Assembly (NCBI GenBank): GCA_964020085.1
Contig: OZ026608.1
Span: 18,633,479-18,697,478 of the forward strand
DNA from: Micromussa lordhowensis
Lineage: Eukaryota > Cnidaria > Anthozoa > Scleractinia > Lobophylliidae
Direction of reading: 5' to 3'
DNA: 64,000 bases
Position 1 is the stretch's first letter. Every line of letters begins with the position of its first letter. Below are positions 1-10,629 of the stretch, piece by piece. The notes under the pieces were generated by a model. That model did not search any database and had not been told where the DNA came from. It was given only the letters and a program-made list of their open reading frames with translations. The position numbers and the translations under genes are program-made.

Positions 1-3000
1 CCTTACGTCATTCAACAACATGCTGGCGTTTTTCATGGCTGCGCTGATTCCCATTCCAGCTCTGAGATATTTTGCCATACAGGTAAATGCAATAGGAGTG
101 CACATTCACGTAACAACTTGATTGAATTTTGAACATATTTTGTTTCCAGTACTAAGGTTAAATTTGAGTTACTATTAAAGATTATTTGAGCAAACACCTT
201 GCTTTTCAAGCGCTCAATTTTTCTTCCACTCTAGAAACGAGGGACACTGGGTCCTAAATTTCCATACTGATGACGTCCCTCTATAGAGATCCGTGTTGCG
301 CCTCGGATTGGTTGTTACAGTTACGTGCGAAAACTTAAAACCGAGCGGATATCAAAATTCCGTCATGCCATCACCAAGGCTACCTACCAAACTTCGTTTT
401 CTTTGCATGAAGTTTCATATGGGAATAACCAGACAAAAAGATTTTAAAAAGCTGTACTTTTGCGCAAAAAGCCTCGAAATTTTGATACATCGAACATGGA
501 CTACGAACGAATCCGAGAAAAACTACGTGTTGAGTAATATGAGTAATATTACTACATAACTTCGTTTCTTATACTTGTATTTGACTGGCAGCTGTCCATA
601 AAAAGAACTGTTTTTCTTTGATAGGCTGCTGTCATTGTAATCTTCAATTTCATCGGTGTCATTATCATCTTTCCTGCCATGATTGCAATTGACGTGAGGA
701 GAAGACAAGATCAAAGATATGACATAATCTGCTGTGTCAAAGGGTTTGTTATATTATTTCTGTCTCTTCCCGTTTAAATGAGTTTGGTAGTGTGCTGAAA
801 AAAAGTCAGCGCAGATTTTAGAATTCTGTGGTTTTCATTATAATATAAACGGTATCGATTTTCTTACGTAAAGTTGGGGGAGGGGGAATCTTCAAATCCA
901 AGATGGCGGATTTCTTGTAAGCTTATGGCGTCATGTAAGCCCGCAATATGACGTCATGGTCATAACGTCAACACTATTATTAAAAAGAAACTTTTCAAAA
1001 TTAATCCGGCAATATAGATATCCGGTGAAGACTTTTAAGTTATCGTGAAGTCATATAGTTCAAATATATTATTCTGGTCGTTCGCTCTATATTCAAACGC
1101 GGGCTGCTAAACGGTCTGATAGTTATACGTGAAGCGTGAAACGTGAAGAGTGAAGCTTGTTGTGTGTATCTGAGACGCTTGGGTGTGCGAGCCTTCGATT
1201 AACTATAAACATTTAGAGAGTTTAATTTATTTAATTGAGTTAAGTTGAAATTTATTTTCGTTTGTCGTTTGCATTTGTAACATATCCTCTTATTAGGAAA
1301 CATTTGGAAGCCAACTTCAACTTGATTGAGCCAATAGGCAGCGATTACTTTGCTTTTGTGAACTCCAAGCTTAAGTTGTACGACTACAGAGTTCTGATTC
1401 AAGTTGATGATCAACTGATTCACTTTCCCACTGAGACAGCACTACTAATTGATCCTTATACTTTGAAAATGACTCCGCAGACCAACACAAACAGAAGGCA
1501 CCGTGTTACCAACAGCGAACGGACAAAAGGTTCAACAGAAAAACGGCCTGTCAAACAGTCACGCGCTGCCACAAACCAACAACACCATCGTTATGAACAA
1601 GTCCGACTCGTCCATCGCTGAAGTCCTGGTGAACGAGTACGCAAGTAACGTGGACAAACAGTCGAAGACATCTTATGACAGTGAAGCAAGCGCGCCGAGA
1701 AATCATGCTGGCTTTAATGCCTCGTCTGCTCCAGGGAGCGGAACTGATTTTTCAATGAAGTGCGCTCCGTGGTCTCTTCAGTACTTTGCGACGGTTCACT
1801 ATGGGCCGTTTTTGCAGAAAAATCCAGTGAAGGTGAGCGTTTGTCATCAACCTTTTCAGAGTTTAGTAACTTTTCGATAGTAAAGTCAAGGCGTATTTGA
1901 TCTTCCCTTGTTTCAGAATATTTATCTATCCAAATGAAGTTTTACGTGGTAATGAAATTCAATTTGGTGCACAACGGAAAATGAACCCGTTGTTCGCAAA
2001 CGGAAATTGTGATGATTCAGTCCCAGTTGTTATTCACGTAGAAACGTTCCGCCAAAGACTTGTTATGATATAGTTTTTTTCTCAAGTCTAAATTGTATTC
2101 CTCGTTTCCAGGTTGTTGTGATAATTTTCTTCCTCTGTCTCCTCGCGGTCGGAATTTACGGCGCGCTCCAAGTTGAAGACGGCCTGGAGCTCACAGATGT
2201 TGTACCAAGTGAGAGCGTGGCACACAGATTTGTCGACGCTCAATTCAAGTATTTTTCGTTTTATCCACTGTCGCTTATTACACAAGACGAATTTGACTAC
2301 GCTTATCAGCAAGAAAAGTTATTATCCTACCATGAAGATTTTAAACAGGTTAGTGGCCAGGAAGGGGGGAGGGTGGGGGGGGGGGAGAATAATATCTTGC
2401 AAGGGCTACATAGGTATGTGCGGATCGCTTTTGGCCATTTTGGTCAAAAATCATAGGGTATGGTCTTTGTACTCTAGCCTTGGTTTGGGTAACGTTTTTC
2501 GGAAGGAGGTACTTTTTTATCATTATCGATAAGACTATCAACAAAAGCTCTTCACAATGCCTTTAGCATCGCTCTAAATTAGGGTAATAATTTGAACACA
2601 GGTCTGAAACAGGGTATTAATTTAAGGGTCAGGTCATAAATAGGGTGTGGAATTTTTGTTCAGGTCATAAATAGGTTAGGGAAAATCGCAGAGTTTGGTC
2701 ATAAATAGGGTAAGGGTTTTGGGAAGCAGGCCGCACACCCCCACCCAATGTTTCTGGGATTACCCGTGGAGGGTTGTCCTTGTAGTATAGTTGTTCAACG
2801 TGTCAGGCAGAGGTTTGTTGAATTATCCCGGCTTGTGACCTACGTTGGCATAGGTAGTTCTTGTTTACATCTTCGTTTTTGGACTGTTTCTCAAGTGTAC
2901 TGTTTTTTTCGTTTCCTCGTTCAAAGTTAACCTCACTTGTTATACCGAGGACGTTGTGATAATTTTATAAAGTAGCTTCATATGGCTTCCGAGCCTCTCT

Positions 3001-6000
3001 TTCCTGGATACAGCATACTGTGGTTTGGTTCAGCCCGTTGCCTTGCCTAGATTTCTAGGTCTCGATATTTTCACCGCGGTCAATCCTTCTTGGGTCACGT
3101 GGTATAGCTGCGTCATCGAAATCAATTGACCGTGAAGGCCTGGGGGAAACCCTTATGGGAACTTGACAAATCGTAAACTGTACTGGGTAATTTTTTCTCG
3201 TTCTATCCGACCCATTGTCTCAGACAAGCGAGTAACGTACAGTAATTGGTGCGATTGAGAGTGATCTTAAGTAAAGAACATAAATCTAAACCACCTTTCT
3301 ATTCCTTTCCTTGGCAACAGATCTCAAATATAATCAGAATTCCCGACTCACAAGAAATTCCTGAATTTTGGTTGATGTACTTTCGAGAATGGCTAAATGG
3401 TAAGGTTTAAGAATCAATTAGGACACAAAATTGTAGTCAACCCTGGCTCTCGTCTAAGCCCGAACGCGCAATAGAAATGGGCCTTCCTGGCGAAAGAAGG
3501 GATTGTTTTGATAGTAATTGGGAATCTTAAGCCGTGTTCACACTAAATGTTAATTATATTCAACTGAATTACGATTCAATCTATCATATTCCATTCGATT
3601 TTATTCAATTATGGTTCTATTCACATCTGCGAAAATTCAAATAAACTAGGCAGGGCAACCTCGCAATCTAAAGTTGAAAACAAAACGGCGCCCTATGGAA
3701 CAGCTGCCATGTTATTCACCGCAATACTTGATTTGGAGGCCAGAAGAAAGGCAAAGGAAGCTTCGAAGGCTAGAAGAAAAAAAATACGCCGTCTGGAACA
3801 ACAACAACGGATGAGACAAACCACCACGTATCCGCCATTTTGTTCAATCACGCACTGTAATTTCTTCAAACAACCCCCTTGGGGTTGTTTGAAGTAATTG
3901 TAATCCAATTATAATCAGGGACTGTAATTAGTTGATGTGAACCCATTTCATATTTAATTCGATTATAATTCGATCATAATCGAGGCCTAATGTGAACACG
4001 GCTTTATAATACCTTAAGAAGTGAATTAATGACTGAGTAATACGAGGCGTAACCGAGGAACTTGTAACTGCGATGTTGAACGAAATCAATGAATAAATAA
4101 CTTTTGGTTTACTGAGACATCTTGAAAAATGTTGGTTTGCTAGAAGAATCAAGCGACAAAAAAGGACACCGTATTTCAGGCTTACCGAATAACTTAGATT
4201 TTGCCGTTTCGTAGTAATTGCAGTCAGCTTAGTTATCTCATGCAAGTCAATGTGTGAAAGATCATATATTTGAACTGCGGTGAATAATATGATGTCTTCA
4301 TGTTATGATCTTTCATATATTCACTGGTATTCTTCATCATCTACATATATCTTACGAACTCCCAGTTGGCTTGATAGCTCAGTTGGCAGAGCACTGCACC
4401 GGTATCGCAGAGGTCATGGGTTCGAATCCCGTTCAAGCCTGAATTTTTGCAGGCTTTAATTTCACAGCTGCTTAAGTTGTGTATATAACTGCGAGTCATC
4501 TCATGATATTAATTTTAAACTGAAGTTTGTGGGACGTGTCAAAACATAACAAACTGACAATGTTTGCTGTCTGTTTAGATACTCAAACATCATTTAATCA
4601 GGACTGGGGAAATAAATACATTACATACGCTGGTTGGAATGATAGCGCATCTGGCAATGGTGTCATAGCTTACAAATTACTTTCTCAGAATGACAGCACT
4701 GATAAAATCGACAGATCAAAGGTAAGCATAGCTACGAAATTTTCCTTGCGGCAGGAACCAAAACATTCCAAAGTGATGACGTAACTTCTCAGAGAAGCCT
4801 GCTTTCACTTTGATTGGTTGTTACTTTCGCGCGAAAAACGGAACAACGACCAATCAAAGACATTTTAAGTAAGTAAAGCTACATCAAAAGAAAGGCGAGG
4901 ACTGCATTTGGATTACAAGTAAACATTAGTTGTAACACTTTTCGGACGATTGTAATTTCGGACAAAAAAGTGCCAAAAATATTTACAGTACAGAATAAAA
5001 CTTTTAATAGCTCCAAGCCGCTAGTTTCCTTTATGGAGAGAACTCTAGTTGAGACACTGCTTGAGATTCGTCACGGTGTAATTTTTTGCATTACAAATAT
5101 AGACAAACATGAACATTCTTGCGCTCCTGAATAACTTTGATTTGATGTTTTTTAACAGCAGACAGTAATATTTTGTTGTTCAGTTATGTATGTCTGTGTT
5201 TTCTTACAGGCTCGGAGCTATAAACTGGTCAGCGATGTCGGAATCATTCGTCCTGAGATATTTTACAAAGCTCTCACAATTTGGATTGACAGGGATGTGT
5301 TGGGATACGCATTTTCACAAGTATGTAATAAAAGCAACATATTCAGTTGAAAATAGTGCTGGTCATGACATTCGTAGAAAGCAATGGAAGATGAACGCGA
5401 AGAACTTACCCATCGCTCTTTTTTTAACAATGCTCTCACATGAGCAGCGAGCTGTCGGAAGCAAAGCTCATGGCTTAACGTTCATGTCTAGACACACGAT
5501 TTTAAAGCAACATATTCAGTTGAAAATAGTGTCTGTCATGACACTCGTAGAAAGCCATGCAAGATGAACGCTAAGAACTTACCCGTCGCTCTTGTTTTAA
5601 ACAATGCTCTCACACGAGCAGCTAGCTGTAGGAAGCAAAGCTAATGGCTTAACGTCCCTGTCTAGACACGCGATTTTAAAAGAGCTCGGACACGGTTTCC
5701 GCATCTGAAAAAGATTAGCCTAAATTTTTCAAGATCGTCGTTTATAATCCTTGTTAATCTTTTCCATCCTTAACCTTGCTTGTTCCTTTATGGTCTATTA
5801 CAGTCTCTATGTTGTTTTTCTATCTTAGTAAACTACTATTATCAGTTTTCCTTCAATTTAAAAGTAGTTTTTGTTAGCGCCCATAATAACTCAAAATAAC
5901 GCGACTGCGCTTCATTAACAGTTGAGAAGAGTTTCTCAACGTCCAATTGGCGTTAACCAGGGTTATTTTATCACCCTGTGTGTGGTCCGGACTTAATTTG

Positions 6001-7289
6001 AACCAACGACCGCTGCGTTCGAAGGTGTCCCACCAACTGAGCCAAGCTATGATAGCCTGTATTTGCCATTGTTGACGTATACATAATGTTCGTCTGTTTC
6101 TTGTAGTCAGATATCAAACCAGAGACAGTCGATTGGTCAAACATAAGAAGCCAACAAGATGACGAAGCAATGAAAGGTTAACCGTCATTTTCAAACGTTT
6201 AATGCTTTACTTTACCGGAATGAACGCGGTCTTATGCTGATTTGCTTTGCTTTGTCCATTTCAGTGCCTGCTGCCAAGCCAATTACCTTCGCCAAAATTA
6301 ACTTCAATGTCATTGGCCTTAAGGAGACAAAGGATTTTGTGAAGCTCATTAAAGTAAGTTAAAGCTACTTTTGAGCCATTGAAACCACCCAGAAACGAAC
6401 TTCTGCAATTATTAGTTGTTCTAAATCTCTCTCAAACCACAGTGATTAAATGTATAGTTTAACGCTGACATGTAAGATGAAAGAGCGGGTGCGGGGTGGA
6501 TTTTCCTCCCCTCCCTAACTCAAAAACCAACCCCTCCCCCACCCCTTGCTCGCAGGTCCCTAATCCCTCACTATGATTACCTTTATCCTAACAGGACGTT
6601 AGAGAGATATGTGACAAGTACACAGACGATGGATTACCCAACTACCCTAGCGGGGTCCCGTTCACGTTTTGGGAACAGTACCTCTGGCTGGGAAGGCGAA
6701 TATTGATCGCGATTTCTATTTCATTGGCGGTTAGCTTCGTTGTAATGTCGACCATGTTGTTCAACATCTGGGCAGCTGCTGTTATTGTTCTCCTCCTGAT
6801 TATGATAACAGTGGAAGTGTATGGCTTTATGGGTCTGGTTGGTATAAATCTCAGTGCTGTGCCTGCAGTCACACTCATTCTGTCTGTTGGAGTCGGTGTG
6901 GAGTTTACTGTACATATGTGCATGGTATGTCATCTTGATTCAATAGATAGTGTCGTATGATTGAAGTCAAAGAACGTCTCTGTTTGACATGAAGTTAAAA
7001 GGCTGCTCTGATTAAACAGTTTTTGCAAGCGCCGCAATTACATTTCTCTGCGGTTGTAGCTGAGGTTTTAAATCTAGTAGTATTTTAATTCAATTTGGAA
7101 TTCACTCAGCTAGTATAAATTACGTTAAAATTCATGTTACTGCTGCGGGTCATTATGTGACTTATAGCAGAACCTAGTATAACTGGTAACCAGTGGCAAG
7201 CGCGGGAAAACATGCAACGTTTGCCAAGCGTGGGAAAATATTATTGCGCGTAGCTCAAGTGACAGTCAGGCCCGGGTTGTTCGAAAGGC

Positions 7290-7323
<34 letters not shown>

Positions 7324-10300
7324 GCGGATAGCGCGGTTTGTTTTGTTAACACTTGTCCGCTGGATGGTGATTTATCCGGCGGATAGCGTTATCCAGCCTT
7401 TGAACAACTGGGGCCAGGTTTGTTCTTTACAATAACTGCAGAAATTCTCGCGCACTCATTGGCTAATTTTCATTGTCAATAAGCGGACAGACACATGAAT
7501 TTATAAATTATGCGATGTTCACGCAACGAGCGAGAGCGGACAGTTTGACAATTTGTTATTGTAAAAAAAAATTAACGTCAGTTTTTCATGCATCTGTCCT
7601 GTTATTGACAATGAATTTCGTCATAACTTTGTCAAAGTAGTCTCTTGACGGCTACTTTGGCAATGTTATGACGAAATTCATGATCAACAACAGGACAGAC
7701 GCATGAAAAACTGACGTCAATTTGTTAATTTGCTGCTGATTTGTTGATAGCATCTTCTTCTGATAACTTAGAACTTTTAGAACTTTTATAATGATTTTGG
7801 AGAGGTAAGTAACCACCTAAAATAAAATCAGCATTTACACTGAATAAAATTTATAATCTGTACTTCACTTTTAGGCGTTTTTACACGCCTCTGGAGACAG
7901 AAACCAAAGAATGCAGAGGGCTATTGAACAAGTGTTTGTACCTATCGTGGATGGCGCCATTTCTACGTTTCTTGGTGTTGTAATGCTTGCGGGATCCGAA
8001 TTTCAATTTATAGTCAGGTAGGATTGGTTATAAACTCAGCTGTTGACAACGGCTTATTTTTCAGTGACGAAGAAGAATTTCCTAGTTCCCAGCATTCTTT
8101 CTTACACGCCGGGGTGTTTTTTTTGGGACCAGTCTTTGCGGGGAAACCATTTTAATGCCGCTATACAGGCTCGCTCACTTTTTTTGCTTCTCGATGCATA
8201 AAGTCGTAGTCTGTACCATATTTTCGTGTCAGCCGTTTCTTAGAAATCTATCTCCAGGCTACAGTGGCCCTGAAGGTTTTCTTCCGCTTCCCAGCTCCAA
8301 AAATATTACAGTCAACTCTCGCCTTGCGGACACCCCGCTATTACGGACGCTCGCTATTACGGACAAATTTCAGATCCCCGGCGAAAGCTATAGAGGTTTG
8401 ACTGAAAACAACTCCCGCTATTACGGACTCTCGCTATTACGGAATTACGGACACTTTTGTGGTACCAACATAACAATTTTATTGTTTTCACTCTCGATGA
8501 AGCGGACACTAAAAAGTTCTCATGTAACATCATTACGTAAAATGGCAGTCTGTTCTTCTTCATTTGTCAACGCACACTTCAAAATAGTCTGGAAAGTTTA
8601 TTTTCTCGTTCGGCCGGTCAGACTTTTGTCATGTAGACTTTTTGGTTTCTTTACTTCAGCTTGCGCCTTTTCCTTTTAGGCTCTTCAGTCGCTAAGCCCT
8701 CGTCCTCCTTTCTCAACGACTTTCTGGCACTCTCGCTGCTGTTGATCAACACGTCCAGTCTTTCAAGATATGCTTGGTCACCATACAATTCATAAATGAC
8801 TGGAATCTCAAGCCCTAGACCGCCACCTACATTTAACACATTAAAGATATAAAATTACCCCACTGGTATAGTGTATATTAACTCAGCACCCTTTAATGGC
8901 ACTTTTATTTCCGTACCCCGCTATTACGGACTCTCGCTATTACGGACACTAAACGCCGGTCCCGAGGGTGTCCGTTATAACGAGAGTTGACTGTATTGTG
9001 AATGAAGAGGAAAGAAAAGGTCTGGATATGAGATCTCTATGAAGGACAGTAAATAAATTCCATATTCGCCACCTCATGGTCGTGTGAGCAAATTTCATAC
9101 AATTCGTATTCCCTCAAATTTCATTTCTGTGTGTGTGGACGCATGTGATAAATTCCATATTTAACATCGTCGTGTGTGCATGAACTGTATATACACATCT
9201 CCTGATCGTTTAAAATAAACTTCATATCTTTACTGCTCACCAATCCGTAATGGTAGCGTAATGGTTGTTTCCTAATGACTTTTGAATTCATTTTCTTTAC
9301 AGATACTTTTTTAACCTGCTTGTGGCGCTAATTCTGATCGGTACATTGAATGGCGTGGTGTTTCTACCTGTTGTACTCTCCTTAGCCGGACCAGGAGCAG
9401 CGGTAAGTTATATAGAAGATATTCACATGGGCGCGCGGAGATACGAAATTTCTCTACGAGTGTTGAGAAATTTCGAGCGGCCATGTTATTTTCTTCTTCT
9501 TATATGAAATCCCCACAATACATAAACATACTAAAAACGTTTCTGACGATTTTCCGAAGATTTCCGACCACTACTTTCCGAAGAATTTCGAAGTTTCTCC
9601 AAAAGTTGTCCAAAGGCCACACGGACGTTCCCGAACACTTTCCGAAAATTACCAAAGACTTCCAAGGAAGATCCGAAGATGCCTCGATCATACGCTAACA
9701 GATTTAAGAATAGTTAAAGGGTCAAAAATGATATTACACGTGTGGATAAAAATGATATCTTCACATGTGGTGCAGCATTTTTATCGAGTTACTACCTATT
9801 TACTAAATCTATATCATCACTCACTCACATCAGAGCGGGTTTTAATTGAGTCTCGAAAGTAATCGGGAAATTACTTTGGTTTTAGTTTAACTTCGGTTAG
9901 AGATTGGCTGTGTAGTCCAATTGGTAAGTAATTGGTTTGGTTTTGGTTTTACGATACTCAATTGAAAAACACTCTAAAGCAACTCGTGTAATTGATGTAT
10001 TATTGTTTTGTATTCTTGTCTAATTATTTGGGCCTGTTTTTGTTTTTTTTTAGGCAACAGAAATCCCCAAACTTTGCAGCACGTCGAATTCACTCGCCAT
10101 TCAAAACCCATCTTCCGCTGAGTCAGCAATTAACGATCTGGAACTACAGGAAAACCAGTTTAGTACTGTGAAGAATGCAGACGAGAAACCAAATGATCAT
10201 GGCTCCGTTCTAGAAAGGACCTACCAGAACATTAAACATGGGGCTCAAGTGGAACCATCCGATGATGAGCCAAGGAGCGCGGACATGACGACGGGCGAAG

Positions 10301-10335
10301 AGCCAAACCAAAGAGCATATGATATTAAACTTTGA
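1..10335 (+). CDS. PTCH1: Patched-family Hedgehog receptor, paralog A (5' part outside window)
   Basis: Exons: <1-82, 625-743, 1481-1832, 2112-2348, 3321-3399, 4579-4721, 5210-5320, 6107-6176, 6265-6353, 6595-6924, 7875-8017, 9303-9402, 10054-10335 (stop TGA). All phases join, giving 711 residues. Patched is a 12-pass membrane protein of the RND/sterol-sensing family that represses Smoothened and binds Hedgehog; that role is family knowledge. Seen here: the sterol-sensing-domain end ([18 protein letters not shown]), a cytoplasmic middle loop of about 120 residues, transmembrane 7 followed by GLELTDVVP, the second extracellular loop, the [12 protein letters not shown] motif, transmembrane 10 GVGVEFTVH with the conserved Glu (exon 6595-6924), and a C-terminal tail of about 90 residues with no PPxY motif. 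The acceptor at 1480 was chosen because it keeps the frame; an acceptor at 1558 also would. Same orientation and intron positions as paralog B downstream. Whether it is closer to PTCH1 or PTCH2 cannot be said; the symbol means Patched in general. Confidence 0.93.
2580..2720. repeat. Degenerate short tandem repeat in Patched A intron
   Basis: Three or four imperfect units of roughly 40 bp share the core GGTCATAAATAGGGT. It lies in the intron after exon 2112-2348, downstream of a G-rich run at about 2365-2386. No coding potential is visible. Confidence 0.5.
3530..4003. mobile_element. PIF/Harbinger-like non-autonomous DNA element
   Basis: The ends are inverted: AGCCGTGTTCACA at the left, and its complement at the right (preceded by TAA). 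The element is flanked on both sides by TTA (3527-3529 and 4004-4006), the target-site length and sequence typical of PIF/Harbinger. Interior short frames on both strands (about 3693-3908) are Arg/Lys/Gln-rich and interrupted, with no recognisable transposase domain. It sits in an intron of Patched A. Confidence 0.65.
4368..4439 (+). repeat. tRNA-like head of a SINE (resembles tRNA-Thr, anticodon GGT)
   Basis: A cloverleaf can be drawn: acceptor GGCTTGA/TCAAGCC, D stem GCTC/GAGC, anticodon stem CTGCA/CGCAG with one mismatch, loop CCGGTAT, and a T arm around TTCGAAT. Position 33 is C instead of the near-universal U, and the last anticodon-stem pair is A-C. The sequence runs on into a conserved-looking tail (CTGAATTTTTGCAGGC, to about 4500). 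I therefore read it as a tRNA-derived SINE in a Patched A intron, not a working tRNA gene. Confidence 0.6.
5334..5680 (+). repeat. Two-unit tandem duplication, unit 173 bp
   Basis: Two diverged copies of a 173-bp unit start at 5334 and 5507, each opening with GCAACATATTCAGTTGAAAA and closing near CGATTTTAAA. They begin 13 bp after the splice donor of exon 5210-5320. Each copy holds a hairpin-like segment around GAGCAGC, with no supported coding frame. Confidence 0.75.
5685..5880 (-). repeat. Dispersed repeat family R1, copy 1
   Basis: It shares several blocks (such as TCCTTTATGGTCTATTA and TTCTATCTTAGTAAACTA) with copies near 38560-38700, 62850-63020 and 63770-63990, the second and fourth being inverted relative to this one. 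It is intronic here. Confidence 0.6.
7271..7415. mobile_element. Short palindromic MITE
   Basis: Inverted arms open with GTTGTTCGAAAGGCGGATAA and close with TTATCCAGCCTTTGAACAAC; nested complementary blocks around TATCCGGCGGATAG continue inwards. About 145 bp, with no open frame. Intronic in Patched A. Confidence 0.7.
7573..7720. mobile_element. Hairpin-forming inverted repeat (MITE-like)
   Basis: The arm beginning TTAACGTCAGTTTTTCATGC is matched by its complement ending GCATGAAAAACTGACGTCAA, with a second inner pair around TTCGTCATAAC. The RNA would fold almost end to end. Intronic in Patched A. Confidence 0.7.
8309..8993. mobile_element. Tc1/mariner/pogo-like non-autonomous element
   Basis: The terminal repeats are perfect inverted copies (CAGTCAACTCTCG left, CGAGAGTTGACTG right) flanked by TA on each side, as in Tc1/mariner/pogo insertions. 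Subterminal CCGCTATTACGGAC motifs recur near both ends. A minus-strand frame of 62 residues (8651-8839) ends in a basic KRKRRKLK tail and may be the C-terminal remnant of a transposase; I cannot assign it. Intronic in Patched A. Confidence 0.75.
9830..9978. mobile_element. MITE family M1, copy 1
   Basis: Bordered by TTTTAATTGAGTCTCG and a complementary end near ACTCAATTGAAAAAC, with repeated GGTTTTGGTTTTAC blocks. Same family as 10355-10629, 16377-16530 and 36105-36240. It is intronic, just before the last coding exon of Patched A. Confidence 0.6.
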
Positions 10336-10354
10336 TGTGATGAAAGTCACTTGG

Positions 10355-10629
10355 TAGAGCGGTTTTCAATTGAGTATCGTAAAACCAAAACCAAAGTAAT
10401 CGCTCTAGCCAATCACAAAGGACATAAACAAGACAGTGAACCAATCAAAACTCGAAGTAATTACATGTAGCTGACGCAAAGCGCGGGAAAACGCGTGCGC
10501 GTGACTCAAGATTGGTTTTGGTTTTACTTCTGATTGGATGAAAAAATGGCGCGAGTTTTTTAAACCAATCGGGTGGCGTAGTAAGTGCAAAACCAATTAC
10601 TATTCGACACTCAAATGAAAACCGCTCTA
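10355..10629. mobile_element. MITE family M1, copy 2
   Basis: Terminal inverted repeats TAGAGCGGTTTTCAATTGAG and CTCAAATGAAAACCGCTCTA. It starts 20 bp after the Patched A stop codon, so it is probably transcribed as part of the 3' UTR. Confidence 0.75.

Noticed and set aside
1262..1621. 119-codon frame just upstream of the Patched A loop exon
   Set aside because: It reads through the real exon in the wrong frame; the 5' part (to 1480) has no resemblance to Patched and is treated as intron. It could be a remnant of another element.
8155..8679. 174-codon plus-strand frame
   Set aside because: It spans the left end of the TA-flanked DNA element, including its terminal repeat, in an intron of Patched A.
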